From Purshia tridentata (lineage: Eukaryota > Streptophyta > Magnoliopsida > Rosales > Rosaceae), in NCBI GenBank assembly GCA_003254885.1, contig QANT01008360.1, positions 1 to 38,347 of the forward strand: 38,347 nucleotides of DNA, given 5' to 3'. The translations under genes were made by a program, and so were the position numbers. Positions within the stretch are counted from its first letter, which is position 1; every line of letters begins with the position of its first letter. Under the pieces are notes generated by a model. That model was not told the origin of the DNA. It saw nothing but the letters and a program-made list of their open reading frames with translations, and made no database searches. Below are positions 34,914-38,347 of the stretch, piece after piece.

Positions 34914-36140
34914 ATGAATCCAAAGAAAGGAGTAGCAAATCCAAAGAGCAAAGAGCAAGGAGAAGAAGAAGAATGGCAACCCGAAGGTCCTTGCAGATTG
35001 AACCAACTTCCAGAGGCTTTAGCCATGGACATTCTCTCAAGACTCACCATCAAGAACCTCTTGAACTGCAGGTGCGTTTGCAAACCCTGGCTTTCTATAA
35101 TTTCACACCCTCAATTTGCCAGACTCCACCTTTCAAGATCACCTACTGGCATCTTGATGAGGAACGTAACCTCTACACGGGACCGAGAGAAACTTAAGTT
35201 CACCCAGATACAAGAACGTGATGGTACTGATTTTCGGGTTGAGAAAATCAAGTTTACTCCCGAAAACAGGCTACCCATTTCTGGATTTGATATGGTAAAC
35301 TCCTGCAATGGTCTACTTTGTTTGACTCAAGATAATGTCTTTCTGAATAATACCCTGTACGTGTGCAATCCCATTTTGGGTGAGTTCATCACCATTGAAC
35401 CCACTACTAAGGGTAAGCGCAGGCGCAGGCGCAAGTTCGTTGCACTTGGGTTTTGCAAGTCAACCAATAAGTACAAGGTTGTGCAAATGATACCATATCA
35501 CAAATTCCGGGGGGATGACGAGGCTCAGATATACACCATTGGTACAGGAGTTTGGAGAAGCCTTGGAAATGTTCCTAGTGACCTTGTTGACCTACCGTTT
35601 AATGCTTTTCTGAATGGAGTTCTTCATTGGCTTTCCATTGATTTTGAAACTTCTTGGCCTATACGTTCTTTCGACTTCGAATCAGAACAATTTCGAGCAC
35701 TGCCCCCGCCTAGCTACTTTGGACCACAAGAGATGCAATATACAGCTCATCTGGAGTTGGGAGTCTTAGAAGGTTGTCTTCTTTTATGTGTGCTTGGTGA
35801 TGATTATATAAAGTTTGACTTGTGGGTTATGAAGGATTATGGTGTCCGAGAGTCTTGGACTAAGAATCTTGTTATCGAAAACTTTCATCCAAGACAACTT
35901 AGCTGTGATCGGTATGAACCAATTATGTTTTTGAGAAATGCGAGAATTCTAATATCACACAATGATCGGACTGTGGATTGTTATAATCAACGTGTTATCA
36001 GTTTAAGGCAAGATAGAATTAATGGGGATGAGGGGGAAGTTCATGCAATTGGTTACAGTCCATGCTTTGTTTCACTCCGCGATGTTTCAGAAGTAGAGGT
36101 GAAAAGGTATGAAAATTACACTGAACATATACATGCATAA
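34914..36140 (+). CDS. F-box/FBA protein, copy 2 (possibly chimeric with MSRB exons)
   Basis: Intact 408-residue ORF, a likely substrate receptor of an SCF ubiquitin ligase. The N-terminus is charged; the F-box is at about 31-72 (LPEALAMDILSRLTIKNLLNCRC...), followed by an F-box-associated domain with LYVCNPILGEF, QIYTIGTGVWRSLG and FDLWVMKDYGVRESW. A run of basic residues (KRRRRRK) near 169-175 is missing from copy 1. Read without splicing it ends at TAA 36138. A donor AAAAG|GTATGA at 36106/36107 is in phase with MSRB-like exons at 36811-36970 and 37126-37251. Splicing would give 492 residues with an MSRB-derived tail. From memory the family resembles Arabidopsis At3g06240. Its immediate upstream DNA is a solo LTR. 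Confidence 0.88.
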   Translation: MNPKKGVANPKSKEQGEEEEWQPEGPCRLNQLPEALAMDILSRLTIKNLLNCRCVCKPWLSIISHPQFARLHLSRSPTGILMRNVTSTRDREKLKFTQIQERDGTDFRVEKIKFTPENRLPISGFDMVNSCNGLLCLTQDNVFLNNTLYVCNPILGEFITIEPTTKGKRRRRRKFVALGFCKSTNKYKVVQMIPYHKFRGDDEAQIYTIGTGVWRSLGNVPSDLVDLPFNAFLNGVLHWLSIDFETSWPIRSFDFESEQFRALPPPSYFGPQEMQYTAHLELGVLEGCLLLCVLGDDYIKFDLWVMKDYGVRESWTKNLVIENFHPRQLSCDRYEPIMFLRNARILISHNDRTVDCYNQRVISLRQDRINGDEGEVHAIGYSPCFVSLRDVSEVEVKRYENYTEHIHA

Positions 36141-36810
36141 ATTTAGTTATATTTTTGTGTTGCAACTGTTAGTTTTGCCTTTTATTTGTGGAAGTTAATG
36201 TTTTGTAGGCAAATGTGGCCTATGTATTGAATTTTTCAAACATAAAGATATATCTTGTATCTTAAGATCTGCCAATTTCTTTAATACTTCATATGAAAGT
36301 TTTGAATTATGGTATGCAGTCTCTATGTCTCATCAGAACTGAAGAGGCAGTGGTGACTGTTTCTTATGATTATGGCAAATGCAAGTCTTGCTTATGTATG
36401 TATGGGTCTGTCCAGTGTTCTTTTGTTACATCAGAGATGTGTTTCGCTTTCACGAAAATCAAGTGGTAACAGCTTTGCTTTGGTTAAATATGAGTTCAGC
36501 TTAGCAGTAATCTATATATGTCTTGCTGAGCCCAGAGCATTAGAGAGCCCTTGTTTTTCGTTTATTGAATTATCTAATTGATGCTATATAATACTCAAAA
36601 ACACTCCTTGTGTGTAGCATTACAGAGCTACACCTGTTGACATGGGAGTCCTCCGCTCTGGGCTGTCGTTGTGATAGATTTTGAGCTTGTTCAAGCTTTT
36701 CGTTAACTATGAACTTGTACAATAAATAAATCTTTCGGGAGGGAGGGAGCTGAGAGATTGGTCAATGATTCTTTCAACTCATTGTGGCATGCTTACCATA
36801 TGAAATGCAG
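36141..36810 (+). other. 3' flank or candidate intron of F-box copy 2
   Basis: Homologous in patches to the sequence after F-box copy 1: TTTGTGTTGCAACTGTTAG and GATTTTGAGCTTGTTCAAGC both have close matches near 33250 and 33460. No separate gene is supported. If the chimera is real this is its intron. Confidence 0.5.
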
Positions 36811-36970
36811 GGTAAGAGGGAGTGAGAAATCTGAGAAGCTGTTTGCTGAAGGGAGTAATGATTGTGATGAGTCTGGGATGCCACCCCCCAAGCCCGAAAA
36901 GCTTGACTCAAGCTATGGCTGTCCTGCTTTTGAAGAGGATCCTCCTAGAGCCACAAATTCCCCAGTTTTT
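36811..36970 (+). pseudogene. MSRB exon-2-like segment, copy 2
   Basis: Preceded by the acceptor ATGCAG and followed by the donor GTGAGTTTTC, which matches the MSRB exon 2 donor. It has no stop in the shared frame: RVRGSEKSEKLFAEGSNDCDESG, then SSYGCPAFEEDPPRATN. One zinc Cys and the resolving Cys are lost. It is either a relic of an MSRB gene or the second exon of an F-box chimera. Confidence 0.75.
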
Positions 36971-37125
36971 GTGAGTTTTCTGTCTATTTGTTGGTTATTA
37001 TATCATGTTCACATGTCTATCTATTTATTGTGCCATTTGTTGGTTATTGTATCATTTTTGGTTTTTTTGAACCTATCTGATGGTTGTTATTACCGTCTCC
37101 TTTTGCTGGACGATTAATTTTTCAG

Positions 37126-37271
37126 CTGGATTTCACTTTGAGGATGGGGACTGCATGTGCTCAATGTGGTGCAGACTTGGGTTATGTTTTCAGAGGTAAG
37201 GGGTTCCCACTATGTGAACAATGTTTCGATGCAGGAAGAGGTTCCTCCTGAAAGTTCTGCAATTACTTGAA
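37126..37271 (+). pseudogene. MSRB exon-3-like segment, copy 2
   Basis: Starts after TTTTTCAG and encodes MGTACAQCGADLGYVFRG, like the CxxC/GHVFKG region of MSRB exon 3. A deletion after GFP shifts the frame, so the catalytic segment survives only out of frame, as HYVNNVSM with Tyr in place of the catalytic Cys. In the incoming phase the ORF stops at 37249-37251. It cannot code for an active reductase. Confidence 0.75.
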
Positions 37272-38065
37272 TAAAGGGTTTCACAATGCCAAAGGTGGTC
37301 CTGCTTCTCCTCAGTGAAGACTGGAAAAGGCTTCTCTTTTGTTGTATAACCAACTCTGCTTCTATAGACCAAAATACAAGTGATGACTTGTTTTGTCAAA
37401 ACATTTTATGAATGTCCAAGTACCTAATTGTAAACTTACCAGTACTTCTTGAGCAGGGGCGTTTTGGCCCATCTCTTTAATATGAAATTCTCTTACTTTT
37501 ACGAGTCTAAAGTTTTATTTATATTGTTGACTAATGCCAAACTTTTTTTTTATATGAAATACAAGAATACAAAGAGCACTCTAACTATGACAAACCGATC
37601 TTTTGAGAAAAACTTTGAGAGGATTGTCATTATGATGACATTGGGCAAGCTATTTGTTCATATTCTATAATAAAATTTGAAACTTTATTTAAAACTTATG
37701 TTAATAGTCTGTTTGAATAATTAGTCATATACCACATCAACATAATGATACATTTTAGAGTGATTATAGGCCGGTCCAATTTTTTTTCCTCTTTTAGACA
37801 TTAACCTTAATACTTTTTTATTTTTGAATAAGGTTCAAAAATATTATTCAGATGTTTTTAATTTAAAAAATGTGTAATATTATCCTAAAATTAATAATAT
37901 GTAAATCTTAATATTATCCTAGTATTATCATAATATTATTCTAATTGAATATTACTTTAATATTATAATATTATATTATATATCATAATTAATATTATCA
38001 TATTATTTTATAATTAATAATGAGATTTAACTGTACCAAATGAATAATTGACTTTGGTTTGTAAA
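37272..38065. other. AT-rich intergenic DNA
   Basis: No supportable gene. From about 37850 to 38000 there are many repeats of TAATATTAT-like words with very few G or C. Confidence 0.6.
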
Positions 38066-38317
38066 TACATTTCAATTGTACCAAACAATCGATCGACTCC
38101 GATTTGTCGGCTATTATGTTATAGTTTAGTTCTAGGATTTTGGGTGGAGCCCAAAATCTTAGAGCTAAACACTAACATAACACATCTACCAAACCCATTC
38201 TATACCCTAAAAGGGGTGGGGTGAAAAGATGGAATTTACCCTCAAAACTCAAGAAATGAAGCAGCTCGAATAAATATATATATATACCAACCTAAATATT
38301 GGTACAATTGAAATGTA
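38066..38317. mobile_element. MITE-like inverted-repeat element
   Basis: Perfect 18-bp inverted repeats at 38066-38083 (TACATTTCAATTGTACCA) and 38300-38317 enclose a strong internal hairpin. Its 30-bp arms, at 38115-38144 and 38150-38179, match at about 26 positions with a 5-base loop. No coding capacity and no clear target duplication. It is a non-autonomous DNA element or a hairpin-forming repeat. Confidence 0.5.
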
Positions 38318-38347
38318 CCTATATATATATTTTTTTTTCCTCTTACT

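Overview
This is a stretch of plant nuclear DNA. It shows AT-rich intergenic DNA, genes split by GT-AG introns, plant-specific protein families (GATL glycosyltransferase, plant-type PP2C, F-box/FBA), CT microsatellites in leaders and a solo LTR. Codon use and protein similarity suggest a core eudicot, perhaps a rosid. The species cannot be fixed from the sequence alone. There is no prokaryotic-style operon, CRISPR array or tRNA/rRNA gene that I can see.

Layout from left to right. (1) An intronless GATL4-like galacturonosyltransferase gene lies on the minus strand at 164-1222. (2) About 7.6 kb of AT-rich DNA without a supportable gene follows, holding microsatellites and short repeats. (3) An intronless S-adenosylmethionine decarboxylase of the BUD2/SAMDC4 type sits at 9074-10129, with a TATA box and a CT-rich leader that has no upstream ATG. 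(4) After 3.6 kb of intergenic DNA comes a dual-acylated PP2C phosphatase, 14556-16537, or 14556-17358 if an alternative C-terminal tail is used. A short MGC-starting uORF lies in its leader. (5) A 16-exon SAC3B-type TREX-2 scaffold gene on the minus strand covers 18691-28835. I rebuilt it exon by exon, and all phases join into 1575 codons. (6) A three-exon cytosolic methionine sulfoxide reductase B gene occupies 29895-31149. (7) The right end is a rearranged tandem array. It runs F-box copy 1 (broken), MSRB-like fragment, 131-bp tandem repeat, solo LTR, F-box copy 2 (intact), MSRB-like exon 2 and exon 3 remnants, then AT-rich DNA with an inverted-repeat element.

The left part looks like ordinary conserved gene order. 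From memory, GATL4, this PP2C type and SAC3B sit side by side on Arabidopsis chromosome 3 (around At3g06260-At3g06290), and BUD2 (At5g18930) lies in the duplicated block on chromosome 5. The window may therefore keep the unfractionated ancestral order. The genes act in unrelated processes: wall polysaccharide synthesis, polyamine synthesis, membrane-anchored dephosphorylation, mRNA export and methionine repair.

The most unusual part is the F-box/MSRB array. Both F-box copies keep a splice donor near their ends. Both are followed by an MSRB-derived exon whose acceptor and phase match that donor. F-box copy 2 can therefore be read as a spliced F-box-FBA-MSRB chimera of 492 residues with a non-catalytic MSRB tail. 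The same copy has a solo LTR with a perfect target-site duplication ending only 14 bp before its start codon.
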